NCBI RefSeq assembly: GCF_963676285.1
Contig: NZ_OY781063.1
Span: 2,852,001 to 2,916,000, forward strand
DNA: 64,000 nucleotides
Source of the DNA: an uncultured Sphaerochaeta sp.
Lineage (GTDB): Bacteria > Spirochaetota > Spirochaetia > Sphaerochaetales > Sphaerochaetaceae
Direction: 5' to 3'
In this document: positions 1 to 8,847 of the stretch, in pieces
Numbering within the stretch: position 1 is the stretch's first letter
Layout: each line of letters opens with the position of its first letter
Notes under the pieces: model-generated
Seen by the model: the letters and a program-made list of their open reading frames with translations, nothing else
Databases searched by the model: none
Told to the model about the DNA's origin: nothing
Position numbers and translations under genes: made by a program

Positions 1-280
1 GAAGCGCTTCTTCGTCATGACTGGGAAATTTTCCCATGAGGTCATCCTCCATCATGACCAAGGTCTCCCCGATGGTCTGTTCAAAGGTGGTCAAGGTATT
101 GGTGATACGGTTAAGCAGTGCTGCACTCTTACGATTCTTGTTGGTCAGGATATAGCTTGGGGAGAGGGTTCCACTAGTCACCAAGTCTCCAATTCCTCCT
201 TCCAACGAGGAAAAGAAGGACAACAAGTTTGGATGTACAATATTCATCACATGAAAATGCTGGTCGAAGAAGTATTTCAT
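1..280 (-). CDS. Partial CDS, N-terminal fragment, possible metal-dependent hydrolase
   Basis: An open frame on the reverse strand begins with ATG at 280 and runs off the left edge of the window, so only about 93 residues are visible. A GGAGGG ribosome binding site lies 4 bases before the ATG. The product begins MKYFFDQHFHVMNIVHPN. The His-x-His pair in the first beta strand (DQHFH) is what many TIM-barrel amidohydrolases carry at the metal site. The rest of the fragment reads as a soluble helical segment (EGGIGDLVTSGTL, then a Met/Asp-rich helix). I infer a metal-dependent hydrolase from this short stretch only. The gene lies just downstream of glnS on the same strand, with 49 bases between them. 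Confidence 0.55.
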   Translation of the reverse strand, partial: MKYFFDQHFHVMNIVHPNLLSFFSSLEGGIGDLVTSGTLSPSYILTNKNRKSAALLNRITNTLTTFEQTIGETLVMMEDDLMGKFPSHDEEAL

Positions 281-329
281 ACATCCCTCCTGGGAAGGTG
301 ATGAGGGGTCACAGGACCCCTCATATAGA

Positions 330-2039
330 TTACATACCCATCTTCTTTTTCAACTTAGCCCAAGAGTCCTTGAGCGTTACCGTTCTATTGAAAATGAGAT
401 GGTCTTGACTGCTGGCCTTGCTGTCAAGGCAGAAGTAGCCGTTGCGGATAAACTGCAAGTAATCCCCTTCCTTTGCTAGCTTGATCTGGGGCTCTGCCTT
501 CGCATTGCTGACAATCTGCAAGGAATCGGGATTCAGGTCATCAAGATAATTGCCTGTCTCCTTACCTGGATACTCAGTGAGGAACAACTTGTCATAGAGG
601 CGTGCCTCTATGGTAACCCCTTCAGAAGCACTGACCCAGTGACTTGTTCCCTTGACCTTTCTTCCATCAGGGGTGGATCCTCCTCTGGATTCTGGATCAT
701 AGGTGCAATGCACTTCCACAATGTTGCCATCATCATCCTTTTCCACAGAGTGAGCGGTCACATAGTAAGCGTACTTGAGTCTCACCTCATTGCCAGGATA
801 GAGTCTGTGATACTTCTTTGGCGGGTCTTCCATAAAGTCTTCGCGTTCGATGTACAGCTCACGTGAGAATGGAATCTGATGCGTTTTGCTGTTTGGGTCT
901 TCAGGGTTGTCGATAGCTTCGAAGTACTCGACCTTGTCTTCGGGGTAGTTGTCAATGACCAGTTTCAAAGGATCCAGGACGACCATCAGTCGATCAGCGC
1001 GCTTGTTCAGGTCCTCACGAACACAGAACTCCAACAAGGAGTAGTCGACGACTCCTTCAACCTTTGCAACTCCTACACGGCTGATAAAATCCTTCATTGA
1101 TTCAGGCGAGTACCCTCGTCTCCTGATACCACTTATGGTAGGCATTCTTGGATCATCCCATCCATCCACGATTCCCAGCTTGACCAAGTTAAGGAGCCTT
1201 CTCTTGCTCATCACGAAATAATTGATGTTCAAGCGGGCAAATTCATACTGGTGAGGTGTATGCTCAATACCATCGATGCTCGTAGCCCAATCATAAGCAG
1301 GTCGGTGATCCTCGAACTCCAGGGTACAGATTGAGTGGGTGATGCCTTCAATCGCATCGCTGATGGGATGAGTGAAATCATACATAGGATAAATACACCA
1401 CGCGTCCCCGGTTCGTGGATGTGAGGCAAACTTGATACGATAAAGAGCCGGGTCCCGCATATTCAGATTAGGACTGGACATGTCGATCTTGGCTCGAAGA
1501 ATATACTTTCCTTCTGGGTGCTTGCCTTCACGCATCTCAAGGAAAAGCCTGAGGTTTTCCTCGATACTTCTTTCCCGGTCAGGACTGTTTTTCCCAGGTT
1601 CCTTCAAGGTTCCCCGGTATTCCTTCATCTGCTCAGCCGAGAGGCTGTCCACATAGGCTTTTCCTTGTTTGATCAACTCAATTGCTATCTCATACAGCTG
1701 CTGATAATAATCAGAGGCATGATACTCATACTCACCCCAGTCATAGCCCAGCCATTTGATGTCACGCTTGATGGAGTTGATGTACTCCATATCTTCCTTC
1801 TCAGGATTGGTATCGTCAAAACGGAGGTGGCAGCGACCTTGGTATTTCTCAGCAAGTCCGAAATTGATGCAGATTGACTTGATGTGTCCGATATGCAGAT
1901 ATCCATTGGGTTCAGGGGGGAATCTGGTTACAATGGTATTATTAGGAACCCGCCCAGATGCCAGGTCATCCTCGATAATGCGTTCCAAAAAATTCAGGGG
2001 AGTCTTCTCTTTCGTCTCCACTTCGTTGTGCTCGTCCAT
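330..2039 (-). CDS. glnS: Glutaminyl-tRNA synthetase
   Basis: Class I aminoacyl-tRNA synthetase that charges tRNA-Gln with glutamine in the cytoplasm. The 569-residue product has the usual length. The HIGH motif is at residues 49-52 within FPPEPNGYLHIGH, which is the GlnRS/GluRS subclass signature, and a KMSKS-like VMSKR motif is near residue 280. The C-terminal half holds the beta-barrel anticodon-binding region. The length and the PPEPNGYLHIGH sequence favour true GlnRS over a GluRS. A free-standing GlnRS implies this organism charges tRNA-Gln directly and does not depend only on GatCAB amidation. The start is ATG 2039, preceded by an AAGGAAGGA ribosome binding site. A TATAAG element lies just upstream of that site. 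Confidence 0.97.
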   Translation of the reverse strand: MDEHNEVETKEKTPLNFLERIIEDDLASGRVPNNTIVTRFPPEPNGYLHIGHIKSICINFGLAEKYQGRCHLRFDDTNPEKEDMEYINSIKRDIKWLGYDWGEYEYHASDYYQQLYEIAIELIKQGKAYVDSLSAEQMKEYRGTLKEPGKNSPDRERSIEENLRLFLEMREGKHPEGKYILRAKIDMSSPNLNMRDPALYRIKFASHPRTGDAWCIYPMYDFTHPISDAIEGITHSICTLEFEDHRPAYDWATSIDGIEHTPHQYEFARLNINYFVMSKRRLLNLVKLGIVDGWDDPRMPTISGIRRRGYSPESMKDFISRVGVAKVEGVVDYSLLEFCVREDLNKRADRLMVVLDPLKLVIDNYPEDKVEYFEAIDNPEDPNSKTHQIPFSRELYIEREDFMEDPPKKYHRLYPGNEVRLKYAYYVTAHSVEKDDDGNIVEVHCTYDPESRGGSTPDGRKVKGTSHWVSASEGVTIEARLYDKLFLTEYPGKETGNYLDDLNPDSLQIVSNAKAEPQIKLAKEGDYLQFIRNGYFCLDSKASSQDHLIFNRTVTLKDSWAKLKKKMGM

Positions 2040-2124
2040 TATTGTCCTTCCTTATACCCTTTCAAAGGGGCTTCTCTGAAGATAGCACATAGTAGCACAA
2101 CCACTAGTGTTGTGCGAGAGGCTA

Positions 2125-2649
2125 TCAGGTCTCTTTCCTATAATCCAATGCACTCATGGAAGCCCTAGCTTCTTCACTTCCCTCATTAGCGAAATAGGGC
2201 CCAAAGCTTACCGAACGTTCTATTCCCGGAAGTGTGAAGGTTCCAATCCAGTTCAATGGGCTTTCATTATGTCTACTATATCCGATTGAGACCTGGGAAC
2301 CTTTACGTTTCATCCTCCAGATCACAGGAGTGTTGTCTGTCATGTGGGGGATCTTGCAGTAGTTACGGTAGCCTCCGATCATGACATGCATTTCCAAGGC
2401 TTCAGCGTTCATCCCCACAGCAATGAAATCGGTGGGTAAGTGGTAGAAACAAACACCACAAAAAATGCTATCTCGATCGCTTGAGAGCGTCATATCACAA
2501 GAGAAATCATCATCAGTAACTGCAAGCAAGAGAGGCCCGTCAGGCAAGTGCATCTGTGGCTCAACCGTGAGGGAGACCGACCGGTAATCCTTCTCCCATG
2601 ATTGGGGTTTTCCCATCCATCTAAAATCGCGCATCGTAATCTTTCTCAT
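2125..2649 (-). CDS. DUF1349-like (concanavalin-fold) protein
   Basis: Predicted 174-residue soluble protein with no signal peptide or membrane segment. Its pattern of short beta strands with internal Trp and Tyr (FRWMGKPQSW, CGVCFYHLPTDFIAVGM, GYSRHNESPLNWIG) and the closing FGPYFANEG resembles DUF1349 proteins, which adopt a concanavalin-like sandwich. Some of these are annotated as regulators of enolase, but the function is not established. I chose ATG 2649 because a TATACT element ends 6 bases before it. An in-frame ATG at 2691 would give 14 more residues. Neither start has a clear ribosome binding site. It diverges from the HD gene at 2728. The family call is by eye and moderate. Confidence 0.6.
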   Translation of the reverse strand: MRKITMRDFRWMGKPQSWEKDYRSVSLTVEPQMHLPDGPLLLAVTDDDFSCDMTLSSDRDSIFCGVCFYHLPTDFIAVGMNAEALEMHVMIGGYRNYCKIPHMTDNTPVIWRMKRKGSQVSIGYSRHNESPLNWIGTFTLPGIERSVSFGPYFANEGSEEARASMSALDYRKET

Positions 2650-2727
2650 GTGTGCAGTATATGAGAGTTGTGTCATTTTATCCATAACCACTTTATGTTG
2701 AGAAGAACTTGTTGTACCTTATATCAT

Positions 2728-3534
2728 ATGAAGTCACCAAAAGAATTCGCATTGGAAAAATATTTACTGTCACAGTTGGAAGAAGGTACCGACAGCCATC
2801 GTTTGGCATCCCTCCTGATACAGGATCCCGAGATCGAGGCATTGCAAGAGTATGCCAACAGTGTTTCGATCAAGAGATTGAATTACAATGATCATGGTCC
2901 GGTGCATATGCGCCAAGTTGCGATAAACGGGGTAAGGATGCTTGCATTGCTCAAGGAAGCAGGGATCAAGACCTCCTTGGAGCAAGAGGATAGCGGAAGC
3001 TACGAAGATAGCATGCTCTCTTTGTTGCTTGCATCCTTTGTCCATGACCTTGGCATGAGTGTTGGTAGAAGTGATCATGAATTGACTGGCTTGGTGATTG
3101 CACGCCCTATCATGGACCGTATTCTTACACAGCTCCTGGGTGACCAGTTGGCCCGTAAGATAGCCATCATCTCAGTTGCCAGTGAAGGGGTGCTCGGCCA
3201 TATGGCCAACAGAAAAGTACACTCTCTGGAGGCAGGAATGCTTCTGGTTGCAGATGGTTGTGACATGGAGAAGGGTAGGGCCAGAATACCCATGAGTATC
3301 ATGAGCCATGCAAAGGTTGGTGATATCCATAAATACTCTTCAAATTCCATAGAGAAGGTAACGATCACCAAAGGGGACTCAGTACCCATCCTTATCGATA
3401 TTGCCATGAGTAGTGATGTAGGATTTTTCCAGGTCGAAGAAGTACTACTGCCCAAGATTTCCATGAGTCCTGCCAAGGCATACGTACAGGTTCATGCAGG
3501 GGTTGTTGGACAAGAGAGAAAGAAGTATTTATAG
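2728..3534 (+). CDS. HD-domain metal-dependent phosphohydrolase
   Basis: Cytosolic protein of 268 residues. The HD superfamily metal site is visible as NDHGPVHMRQV near residue 55 (first His ligand) and FVHDLGM near residue 109 (His-Asp pair), with a further His in GRSDHE just after. HD proteins hydrolyse phosphate esters of nucleotides or phosphonates. The C-terminal 70 residues form a beta-rich extension (VEKVTITKGDSVPILIDI) seen in a small group of uncharacterised HD proteins, so the substrate cannot be named. ATG 2728 is preferred because the 20 residues upstream are unlike a protein start. The PfkB kinase follows after 9 bases and the two are probably co-transcribed. Confidence 0.75.
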   Translation: MKSPKEFALEKYLLSQLEEGTDSHRLASLLIQDPEIEALQEYANSVSIKRLNYNDHGPVHMRQVAINGVRMLALLKEAGIKTSLEQEDSGSYEDSMLSLLLASFVHDLGMSVGRSDHELTGLVIARPIMDRILTQLLGDQLARKIAIISVASEGVLGHMANRKVHSLEAGMLLVADGCDMEKGRARIPMSIMSHAKVGDIHKYSSNSIEKVTITKGDSVPILIDIAMSSDVGFFQVEEVLLPKISMSPAKAYVQVHAGVVGQERKKYL

Positions 3535-3543
3535 GAGTGAATC

Positions 3544-4515
3544 ATGATTGGTGTCATTGGAGAAGCGTTGATCGACTTTATTGCAAAGGGAACACTTGGA
3601 CCATCTGTCCCGTATGACGCTGTGGTGGGAGGATGTGCATTGAACACGGCTGTTGCTACCTCCAGGCAAGATTCCCCTGTTGCGTATGTTGGAAAAATCT
3701 CTGGAGATATCTTTGGACAGCGGATGCTCAACCATCTTATCGAGAGTGAGGTATTGTTCGATCCCAGTCTCTGCGCTGCACCCCAACCATCACTGCTTGC
3801 CATGGCAAGTCTAGATGCAGAAGGTAAGGCAAACTATACCTTCTACACAGAAGGGACTGCTGTAGCCAGTATGACCAAAGCGGAGTTGCTCTCTTCTCTC
3901 CAGGAACATACTGATCTGAAAGTGGTTCACATAGGATCAGTGGCCTTGGCTCTGGAGCCACTCTCTGAGGTGATCATTTCTGCATTGCAATTATATGAAC
4001 CTAAGCCTGTGATTTTCCTTGATCCAAATGTAAGACCAGCTGTCATCCCAGACATGGATGTGTTTAGAGCCAGAATTGAGGATGCAATGGACATGGCCTC
4101 CTTGATCAAGATCAGTGATGAGGATCTCCTTCTGCTCTATGAAGGAAAGGACGCTAAGAAGATGGCCCAGTCCCTTGCCAAGGAGAAACAGGTCCATATC
4201 ATCCTTACCCTTGGTAAACAAGGAAGTATCTGGTATACCCCAGAAGGTGAGTCAGTTTCCATGGAGATCATTGACCTACCCGTTATCGATACGGTTGGTG
4301 CAGGAGACACTTTCAGTGGAGGCCTTCTCTCCTATCTCTATGAAAGGAATTGTTTCGGCAAGGATGGTGATATCCCGAAACTCGAGAAAATCTCACTTGA
4401 TATGATCAAGGACGCTTTACTTTGGGCTACTGCATCCAGTGCTATAACCTGTTCAAGAAGGGGCTGTGACCCCCCTAGGACCGAGGAGATACGCTCCTTG
4501 CTTGCCAGCCTTTAG
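3544..4515 (+). CDS. PfkB-family carbohydrate kinase (fructokinase-like)
   Basis: Ribokinase/PfkB-fold sugar kinase of 323 residues, the normal length. The N-terminal signature VGGCALNTAVATSR and the C-terminal catalytic signature DTVGAGDTFSGGLLSYL (anion hole plus the catalytic Asp) are both present. The sequence GEALIDF at the start and GGCALNTA near residue 35 are typical of fructokinases, which phosphorylate fructose to fructose 6-phosphate. Specificity for another ketose or a nucleoside cannot be excluded. The start ATG 3544 has an AGGAG ribosome binding site 6 bases upstream. It follows the HD gene closely, which suggests one transcript. Confidence 0.88.
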   Translation: MIGVIGEALIDFIAKGTLGPSVPYDAVVGGCALNTAVATSRQDSPVAYVGKISGDIFGQRMLNHLIESEVLFDPSLCAAPQPSLLAMASLDAEGKANYTFYTEGTAVASMTKAELLSSLQEHTDLKVVHIGSVALALEPLSEVIISALQLYEPKPVIFLDPNVRPAVIPDMDVFRARIEDAMDMASLIKISDEDLLLLYEGKDAKKMAQSLAKEKQVHIILTLGKQGSIWYTPEGESVSMEIIDLPVIDTVGAGDTFSGGLLSYLYERNCFGKDGDIPKLEKISLDMIKDALLWATASSAITCSRRGCDPPRTEEIRSLLASL

Positions 4516-4516
4516 G

Positions 4517-4546
4517 TTGCCTTAGTAGCTTCTTTGGAAGTACACT
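4517..4546 (+). promoter_or_regulatory. Predicted promoter of the HtrA gene
   Basis: A TTGCCT element at 4517-4522 and a TACACT element at 4541-4546 are spaced by 18 bases. The -10 element ends only 6 bases before the ATG at 4553 and there is no ribosome binding site, so the mRNA would start at or next to the start codon. Confidence 0.55.
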
Positions 4547-4552
4547 ATCTCC

Positions 4553-5842
4553 ATGCTGAAGAATACCCGAAACAGAATCATACGCACTCTGCTCCTCATT
4601 TTGGGGGGTGCGTTCTGTGTATTCATCGGTCTCTTGCTTTTCCGTTGGACAGAGAGTATCTCAGAAGATAAGCAACGAAAAGAACTTTCCAGAGTCCTCC
4701 ATACCATTGCTGAAGAGCAAGGTCCTGAAGGAGTGCTTGCTCTCTCTGGAGTACAAGTCGCTGATATCCTCTCAGGCGAGGATGGGTTGATAGTATTTGA
4801 AGAGAACCAATCAATCTATTACAGCGCTGCTGAGAGACAACAAATGAGTGTGTATGAAAACGTGAACAAGAGCGTTGTACACATCACCACCGTTGGAGAG
4901 GCAGCGGTAAGTGCCTTCATGGATGTCCTTCCCGCTCAAGGAACCGGTAGTGGGATCATCCTTTCCAAGGATGGCTATATTCTCACCAATGCCCACGTGG
5001 TTGAAAAAAGCGCAAGCATACAGGTAGGTCTCTATAATAACCAATCCTACACTGCAACCTTGGTTGGTGTTGATAGTGAGGATGACCTGGCAGTGATCAA
5101 GCTGGTCTCTGCAAAGGATGTGATGCTCTATCCTGCCACCTTGGGAACAAGTGAGGATTTGCAGATTGGGCAACGGGTAATAGCGATTGGAAATCCATTT
5201 GGATATGACCGTACAATGAGTGTCGGTGTAGTAAGTGGGTTGAATCGACCGGTGAGAACCAGTGAAGGCAAGGTAATCATGAATGCAATCCAGACAGATG
5301 CTGCAATACACCCTGGAAATAGTGGAGGGCCGTTGCTCAATACGAGGGGTGAGGTCATCGGGATCAACTCAGCGATCTTCACTACTTCAGGAAGTTCCCA
5401 GGGGTTGAATTTTGCCATTCCAGTTGATACAGCAATTGCAGTCATTCCAGATTTAATCAAACAAGGAAAGATCAGCAGGGGTTGGCTTGACCTTTCGGCA
5501 GTACAGCTGACTCCTCAGCTGGCAACATATGCGAAGCTCCCTGTCGAAAAGGGGGTCTTGGTCAGTGAAGTCACCAGTGGGGGTTTTGCTGAAAAGGCAG
5601 GGATAAAAGGGGGAAGCCGGAAGGTGCAGTACGGCTCTTCGGTTATCAATCTTGGGGGTGATGTCATCACCGCTATCAACGGTGAGACAATCAGAGATCT
5701 TAACGACCTCTATCTTGCTCTGCTTCCCATGAGAAGTGGGGAGAAGGTTTCGATTACCATTAATCGTGACGGGAATGTGAAGAAGATGGAAGTCCAGCTG
5801 ATTGAACGAACAGCGCAACATGTGAGCGCATTGGTACGATAA
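4553..5842 (+). CDS. HtrA/DegP-like membrane-anchored serine protease
   Basis: Envelope quality-control protease of 429 residues. Residues 10-30 form one hydrophobic segment that acts as an uncleaved anchor, placing the catalytic domain outside the inner membrane. The trypsin-like triad is visible: His148 in LTNAHVVEK, Asp178 in DSEDDLAVIKL and Ser257 in HPGNSGGPLLN. A single PDZ domain follows at about residues 320-415, containing VINLGGDVITAINGETI. One PDZ domain makes it DegS/HtrA1-like, unlike the two-PDZ DegP. Such proteases degrade or cleave misfolded envelope proteins, sometimes to start a stress response. The gene starts directly downstream of its own promoter and ends 1 base before uvrB. 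Confidence 0.93.
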   Translation: MLKNTRNRIIRTLLLILGGAFCVFIGLLLFRWTESISEDKQRKELSRVLHTIAEEQGPEGVLALSGVQVADILSGEDGLIVFEENQSIYYSAAERQQMSVYENVNKSVVHITTVGEAAVSAFMDVLPAQGTGSGIILSKDGYILTNAHVVEKSASIQVGLYNNQSYTATLVGVDSEDDLAVIKLVSAKDVMLYPATLGTSEDLQIGQRVIAIGNPFGYDRTMSVGVVSGLNRPVRTSEGKVIMNAIQTDAAIHPGNSGGPLLNTRGEVIGINSAIFTTSGSSQGLNFAIPVDTAIAVIPDLIKQGKISRGWLDLSAVQLTPQLATYAKLPVEKGVLVSEVTSGGFAEKAGIKGGSRKVQYGSSVINLGGDVITAINGETIRDLNDLYLALLPMRSGEKVSITINRDGNVKKMEVQLIERTAQHVSALVR

Positions 5843-5843
5843 G

Positions 5844-7916
5844 ATGAAAGATACTGTTTATGTTGATGAAAGTTGGGGAGGGGAAGCTGTCTACAATATA
5901 CACGGGCAGGTTTCCTTCCAAAGTAAACCGTTCAAGGTAGCTTCGTCCTATGAACCAGCGGGAGACCAGGGAGAAGCGATCAAGGCATTGAGTGCAGGCT
6001 TGCTGGATGGGGACCGGTGTCAGACCCTCAAGGGCGTGACCGGTAGCGGTAAAACCTATACGATGGCGAAGATCATCGAGCAAGTACAGAAGCCAACCTT
6101 GGTGCTTTCACACAACAAAACCTTGGCAGCACAGCTGTTTAGGGAGTTCAAGTCATTCTTCCCGGATAATGCAGTAGAGTATTTCGTCTCAACATACGAC
6201 TACTACCAGCCTGAAGCGTATGTTCCGGGGAAGGACTTGTACATCGAGAAAGATGCTTCGATCAACAGTGAGATTGACCGGCTTCGGCTCTCGGCCACGT
6301 TTTCCCTCATGGAGCGTCGCGACGTTATTGTCGTATCAACCGTATCCTGTATTTATGGGTTGGCAAATCCTGTATCAGTTCGGGATATGGTGCACACCTT
6401 CCATACTGGGGAAGCTTTTAATCATCGTGAGGTTCTCGATCAATTGGTACGGATGCAGTATGAACGAAATGATGCCATTCTGCAGCGAGGGGCCTTCCGT
6501 GTTCGTGGGGATGTGATTGAGATATGCCCATCCTATCTTGAAAATGCTGTAAGGATTTCCATCGATTGGGATGAGATTGCCTCCATTCAGTGGTTCGATC
6601 CCGTCAGTGGAGAGAAGCAGGAAATCGTTGACAGCTACACTCTTTACCCTGCAAAACAGTTTGTAATGCCACAGGAGCAGGTAAAGGCAGCCATTTCGAG
6701 AATCCGAAGTGAAATGGAAGACCAGGTAGAGTATTTTACCTCCATGGGCAAGCCCTTGGAGGCAGAGCGAATCAAGACCAGGGTAGAGTATGATTTGGAG
6801 ATGCTTGAAGAAATAGGATACTGTTCAGGAATCGAGAACTACTCACGCCCTCTCTCTGACCGTAAGGCAGGGGAACGTCCAGCGGTGTTGCTTGACTACT
6901 TCCCCCCTGACTTTGTCACCTTCATCGATGAGTCACATGTTACCCTTCCCCAAGTAGGAGCGATGTATGAGGGAGATCGTTCACGGAAATTGAATCTGGT
7001 GAACTTTGGATTCAGGCTTCCTTCTGCATTGGACAACCGTCCCTTGAAAGCGGAAGAGTTTGAACAAGTTGTCAAGCAGAGAGTCTATGTCTCTGCTACT
7101 CCAAACCAGAAGGAAGTGGATGAGAGTACGCGTGTGGTTGAACAGATTATCAGGCCCACGGGCCTGCTTGACCCAGAAATCGATGTGAGACCCACTGAAG
7201 GCCAGATGGAGAACCTATACGGAGAAATACGCGCAGTTATCAAGAAGAAACAGCGAGTATTGGTTACTACACTGACCAAGAAGATGAGTGAGGATTTGAC
7301 CGACTATTTTGCATCCCTGGGTTTGAAGGTACGTTATCTTCATTCCGAGATTGAGACCATCGAACGAGTCGAGATTCTCAGGGATCTTCGCCTCGGGGTG
7401 TATGATGTGTTGGTAGGAATCAACCTGCTCAGAGAAGGCTTGGACCTTCCCGAGGTTGCCCTTATCGCCATTCTGGATGCAGACAAAATTGGGTTCCTTC
7501 GTTCTGCCACTTCCTTGATTCAGACCATTGGGCGTGCTGCGCGTAATGCTGAGGGCCGGGTTGTCATGTATGCAGACCGTATGAGTCCTGCTATGGAAGA
7601 AGCCATCAGTGAAACCAACCGACGCCGAGCAATCCAGATGGCATACAACGAGGAGCATAATATTACTCCTACTACCATTATCAAGGCGATTCATGACATG
7701 CTCGAACGCGAGCAGCATGAACAAAAAGAGATTCAGAAACATGATCTCGAGCTACTCAAGGGTGGTTATAACCTGCTCAGTGCAACTGATAGAAAGAATT
7801 ATATCAAGGCGCTTGAGAAAGAGATGCTTGAAGCAGCAAAGAATCTGGAGTTTGAACGTGCGGCTGTCATCCGTGATGAGATCCAGGATGTAAAGACAGG
7901 CAAATTTACCAGTTAG
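5844..7916 (+). CDS. uvrB: Excinuclease ABC subunit B
   Basis: Damage-verifying helicase-like subunit of nucleotide excision repair. It loads from UvrA2 onto the lesion and recruits UvrC. The 690-residue product is full length: Walker A GVTGSGKT near residue 65, the beta-hairpin region with STYDYYQPEAYVPGKDLYIEKDA, helicase motifs VLLDYFPPDFVTFIDESH and QTIGRAARNAEGRVVMYAD, and a C-terminal UVR domain (EKEMLEAAKNLEFERAAVIRDEI) that binds UvrC. The start ATG 5844 gives about 25 residues before the usual FKVASSYEPAGDQ start. No internal ATG lies between, and I see no strong ribosome binding site, so translation may be coupled to the HtrA gene that ends 1 base upstream. Confidence 0.97.
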   Translation: MKDTVYVDESWGGEAVYNIHGQVSFQSKPFKVASSYEPAGDQGEAIKALSAGLLDGDRCQTLKGVTGSGKTYTMAKIIEQVQKPTLVLSHNKTLAAQLFREFKSFFPDNAVEYFVSTYDYYQPEAYVPGKDLYIEKDASINSEIDRLRLSATFSLMERRDVIVVSTVSCIYGLANPVSVRDMVHTFHTGEAFNHREVLDQLVRMQYERNDAILQRGAFRVRGDVIEICPSYLENAVRISIDWDEIASIQWFDPVSGEKQEIVDSYTLYPAKQFVMPQEQVKAAISRIRSEMEDQVEYFTSMGKPLEAERIKTRVEYDLEMLEEIGYCSGIENYSRPLSDRKAGERPAVLLDYFPPDFVTFIDESHVTLPQVGAMYEGDRSRKLNLVNFGFRLPSALDNRPLKAEEFEQVVKQRVYVSATPNQKEVDESTRVVEQIIRPTGLLDPEIDVRPTEGQMENLYGEIRAVIKKKQRVLVTTLTKKMSEDLTDYFASLGLKVRYLHSEIETIERVEILRDLRLGVYDVLVGINLLREGLDLPEVALIAILDADKIGFLRSATSLIQTIGRAARNAEGRVVMYADRMSPAMEEAISETNRRRAIQMAYNEEHNITPTTIIKAIHDMLEREQHEQKEIQKHDLELLKGGYNLLSATDRKNYIKALEKEMLEAAKNLEFERAAVIRDEIQDVKTGKFTS

Positions 7917-8815
7917 CGAAGAATGAGATCCAACGGCCCCCCAGTGATGGTGGGGTGCTGGAAGTCCTCGGGATAATTTCCACTAAGTGGATAATCCTGG
8001 TGGTAATACACATATTGGTAGAGATAATCTACAGAAATACGCTGCTCGACATCCCGTAATACTTGGTCCTCTATATCCCAACCCAGTCCATCTAGAATGG
8101 CTTTCGAAAAATAGCCATGTGTTGGAACTCCTACAAATGGTGGTTCCTTGGCTGTGTTGTCATAGGTAGTAGCAGCAATAACATATACTGGACGCGTATA
8201 TTCTCCCCTGGTGAAGTATTGATCATACATCTCTGTTAGATATGCATTTTTTTCGATGATGGAGAGAGATGTTTCGCTTTCCTGCACAAAATTCCCTGCA
8301 TAACAACTATCAACAAGTAGCAGGATACTTCCCTTACACTCCTTCAACTTGTCATAGAGGTCTTCTACTGAAAGAAGAGAATCATCAAATGGGTCATTAT
8401 TGGAATCCAAGATTAGCCCACTGCTTCGAGGAGGATAAAGCACCAGCGAACCATCTTCCATTCCATGGCCACTATAGCTGATGATGAGAATGTCTTGCTC
8501 ATTCATGGAGTCTGATAAAGCTTCTATCGTGTCCAGTACCTGTTGTCTGGTAGGAAGCAGTGGGTCATTTAAATCATCACTGCCATCTTGGAGCATAAGG
8601 GTGGATGTATGCTCCTTTCCTGCAAACAGAGCAGTAAATGCTTTCTCCAGCTCTATTGCGTCCGGGAGTGTTCCATGGAGATTATTTACATCAGTCCCAT
8701 CATAACTAAGTGCTATTGCAAGATGATGGGTTTTCCCTTCCGCAGGGGACGGGGTTATCAACTCACAACCCAACAACAAAGTGAGAAGCAAGAGGATCAG
8801 AAGTTGGATTTTCAT
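7913..8815 (-). CDS. Caspase-fold (peptidase C14) lipoprotein
   Basis: Predicted exported lipoprotein of 300 residues. The signal sequence KIQLLILLLLTLLLGCELI ends in a lipobox with acylated Cys17. The mature part is a caspase/metacaspase p20 domain: catalytic His117 in ISYSGHGMED and catalytic Cys171 in LLLVDSCYAGNF, with the usual strand before each. Metacaspases and related bacterial C14 peptidases cut after Arg/Lys or Asp, and the specificity here is unknown. ATG 8815 starts the signal peptide directly. A TTG at 8851 overlapping the upstream stop would add 12 residues. The gene is the last of a three-gene reverse-strand unit and its stop codon overlaps the end of uvrB. Confidence 0.85.
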   Translation of the reverse strand: MKIQLLILLLLTLLLGCELITPSPAEGKTHHLAIALSYDGTDVNNLHGTLPDAIELEKAFTALFAGKEHTSTLMLQDGSDDLNDPLLPTRQQVLDTIEALSDSMNEQDILIISYSGHGMEDGSLVLYPPRSSGLILDSNNDPFDDSLLSVEDLYDKLKECKGSILLLVDSCYAGNFVQESETSLSIIEKNAYLTEMYDQYFTRGEYTRPVYVIAATTYDNTAKEPPFVGVPTHGYFSKAILDGLGWDIEDQVLRDVEQRISVDYLYQYVYYHQDYPLSGNYPEDFQHPTITGGPLDLILR

Positions 8816-8847
8816 ATATCTAGAGTTCAATGACCTGTTCCTTTGCT

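Noticed and set aside
2095..2115. GCACAAC/GTTGTGC hairpin between glnS and the DUF1349-like gene
   Set aside because: It has no T-run on either strand and a short stem, so it is not called a terminator.
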